Shown here piece by piece: positions 4,854 through 5,764 of a stretch of DNA of 5,764 bases. The stretch covers positions 1-5,764 of the forward strand of contig VBBH01000011.1 of NCBI GenBank assembly GCA_005888695.1, read 5' to 3'. A program made the translations under genes and the position numbers. Position 1 is the first letter of the stretch. Each line of letters opens with the position of its first letter. This DNA comes from Candidatus Bathyarchaeota archaeon (GTDB taxonomy: Archaea; Thermoproteota; Bathyarchaeia; 40CM-2-53-6). A model generated the notes under the pieces. The model searched no databases, was not told where the DNA came from, and worked only from the letters and a program-made list of their open reading frames with translations.

Positions 4854-5764
4854 ATGCCAGTTCCCAAGCCGGCCTCTGACGTTGAGGGAGAGATCTTCCA
4901 ATTCTTCTGTGAAAGCGACCCTTCCACAGCGTTCACGGCTGGGTTCAATGATTACGCCGGACGACTATTCATTCCGTCTACCAAGAATATGGACAAGTTT
5001 GCCCGAAGACTCGAGGAGTTGAGACTTAGAGCAGAGAATGAATCCCAGTTGAAGGCCCTTGACTCTTTTGGTGTCATCTACACTCTCGGGGAGCCACAAC
5101 AGATTCCCGAGACCGTCCTAGGTTCATATTTCGTCCATTTGATCAAGGAAGGAATTGTCCCCTTACATTTGCGACGGCTTACCAAGAACGCGATCAAGGT
5201 TATGCAAACTGCGCTCGATGAGAAGAGTGGTACCAACTGGCCCATTGGCTTGAGGCTATTGACGCTGATTCGTTGCGACGGTCTACAAGAGATCGTTCGG
5301 ACGGTCCGGAAGGAAACATCAGACAAGCAACTGCAATCAGAGATAGATGATCTCGTCGAACTAACGAAAAAGTATGCGAGCCTGTTCCGAGTTAAGGGCT
5401 TCAAAAACCAAGGGTTCGAAGAAGTCTACAAGATAATTCGAAAGCAGGGAGCGGGACTGGGCAGAGAGAAAGTGTACGCACAATCGCTCCGTCGATTGTG
5501 GGACTACCCCGAGAGTCCCGAAGAGCTCGAGGCAAAAGGCCTAGAATACCTGAACAAGGAGCTTCCTAGGTTCAAACGTCTCACCGCAAGATTAGCGAAA
5601 AAGTACAAGGTACCTGCCAGGGCGGAGGCCGTTGCGGAGGCGATGAAGAAGGAAAGGTCGATCAAAGCGGCGGAGGTTGTGCCATTCCTGAACGGATTAA
5701 GAAAGCACGCTGTCAAAGTAACAAACAAGAATGTTGTCGGAATAAATCGAAAATATGATGCAAG
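4854..5764 (+). CDS. DUF885-like protein, probable metallopeptidase-fold, 3'-truncated
   Basis: The frame is open from ATG 4854 to the window edge, giving the first ~303 residues. The N-terminus has the DUF885 layout: a helix EGEIFQFFCESDP (11-23), then TAFTAGFNDYAGRL (25-38), corresponding to the family's Pro...Gly...Tyr-x-x-Arg-Leu opening. Long amphipathic helices follow. At 220-245, ESPEELEAKGLEYLNKEL resembles the family's Thr/Ser-Pro-Glu-Glu-Leu...Gly-Leu-Glu segment. DUF885 proteins belong to the gluzincin-like peptidase group and carry HExxH in their C-terminal half; that half is outside the window, so catalysis cannot be judged. No signal peptide is visible, so it is probably cytosolic. 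ATG 4854 is preferred over the in-frame ATG 4827 because a TATA-like element at 4801-4810 would start transcription near 4832. The family call is from motif memory; a different all-helical family remains possible. Confidence 0.62.
   Translation, partial: MPVPKPASDVEGEIFQFFCESDPSTAFTAGFNDYAGRLFIPSTKNMDKFARRLEELRLRAENESQLKALDSFGVIYTLGEPQQIPETVLGSYFVHLIKEGIVPLHLRRLTKNAIKVMQTALDEKSGTNWPIGLRLLTLIRCDGLQEIVRTVRKETSDKQLQSEIDDLVELTKKYASLFRVKGFKNQGFEEVYKIIRKQGAGLGREKVYAQSLRRLWDYPESPEELEAKGLEYLNKELPRFKRLTARLAKKYKVPARAEAVAEAMKKERSIKAAEVVPFLNGLRKHAVKVTNKNVVGINRKYDA

Noticed and set aside
5078..5728. Minus-strand frames at 5078-5404 and 5504-5728
   Set aside because: They are opposite a continuous ~300-codon plus-strand frame with DUF885-like motifs.
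1..5764. tRNA, rRNA, CRISPR repeats, insertion sequences or attachment sites
   Set aside because: No cloverleaf, regularly spaced repeat, transposase or flanking terminal repeats were found on reading both strands.

Overview
The window looks like a stretch of archaeal chromosome. The evidence is a two-domain Cdc48/VAT-type AAA+ ATPase, a very small winged-helix protein, TATA-like boxes placed for leaderless or short-leader transcription, and mixed ATG/TTG/GTG starts with weak or no Shine-Dalgarno sequences. The Cdc48 and winged-helix sequences feel closest to the Thaumarchaeota/Bathyarchaeia side of the TACK archaea. That placement is an impression from sequence style, not a database result. 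No mobile element, CRISPR array, rRNA or tRNA is visible.

Layout. Bases 2-1525 (+) are the C-terminal two thirds of a Cdc48-type unfoldase, cut by the left edge at the D1 Walker A motif. Thirty-three bases later, 1559-1792 (+) encodes a 77-residue winged-helix protein, probably co-transcribed. A well-placed TATA box precedes a 117-residue WCGPC thioredoxin (1830-2183, +). A 156-base gap with several inverted repeats leads to larC/DUF111 (2340-3590, +), the nickel-insertion enzyme of the nickel-pincer cofactor pathway. Its stop codon overlaps a TTG start of a polytopic membrane protein (3587-4354, +) that resembles an ECF-transporter S component. A convergent minus-strand gene follows (about 4395-4766), encoding a small Ala-rich protein with a strongly basic tail that I do not recognise. 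From a divergent intergenic region, a final plus-strand gene (4854 to the right edge) encodes the N-terminal ~303 residues of a protein resembling the DUF885 metallopeptidase-like family. It is open to the window end.

How the genes may work together. Cdc48 (protein unfolding), thioredoxin (disulfide reduction) and the DUF885-like protein (possible peptidase) fit a protein-quality theme. The larC/membrane-protein pair looks like a separate two-gene unit for making or supplying the nickel-pincer cofactor. The most testable ideas are that larC is translationally coupled to a dedicated transporter subunit, that the cysteines in both Walker A loops of Cdc48 make it redox-sensitive next to a thioredoxin gene, and that the basic Ala-rich protein is a real lineage-specific gene. 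I see no clear evidence of a wholly new system; the larC pair and the unrecognised minus-strand gene are the best leads.
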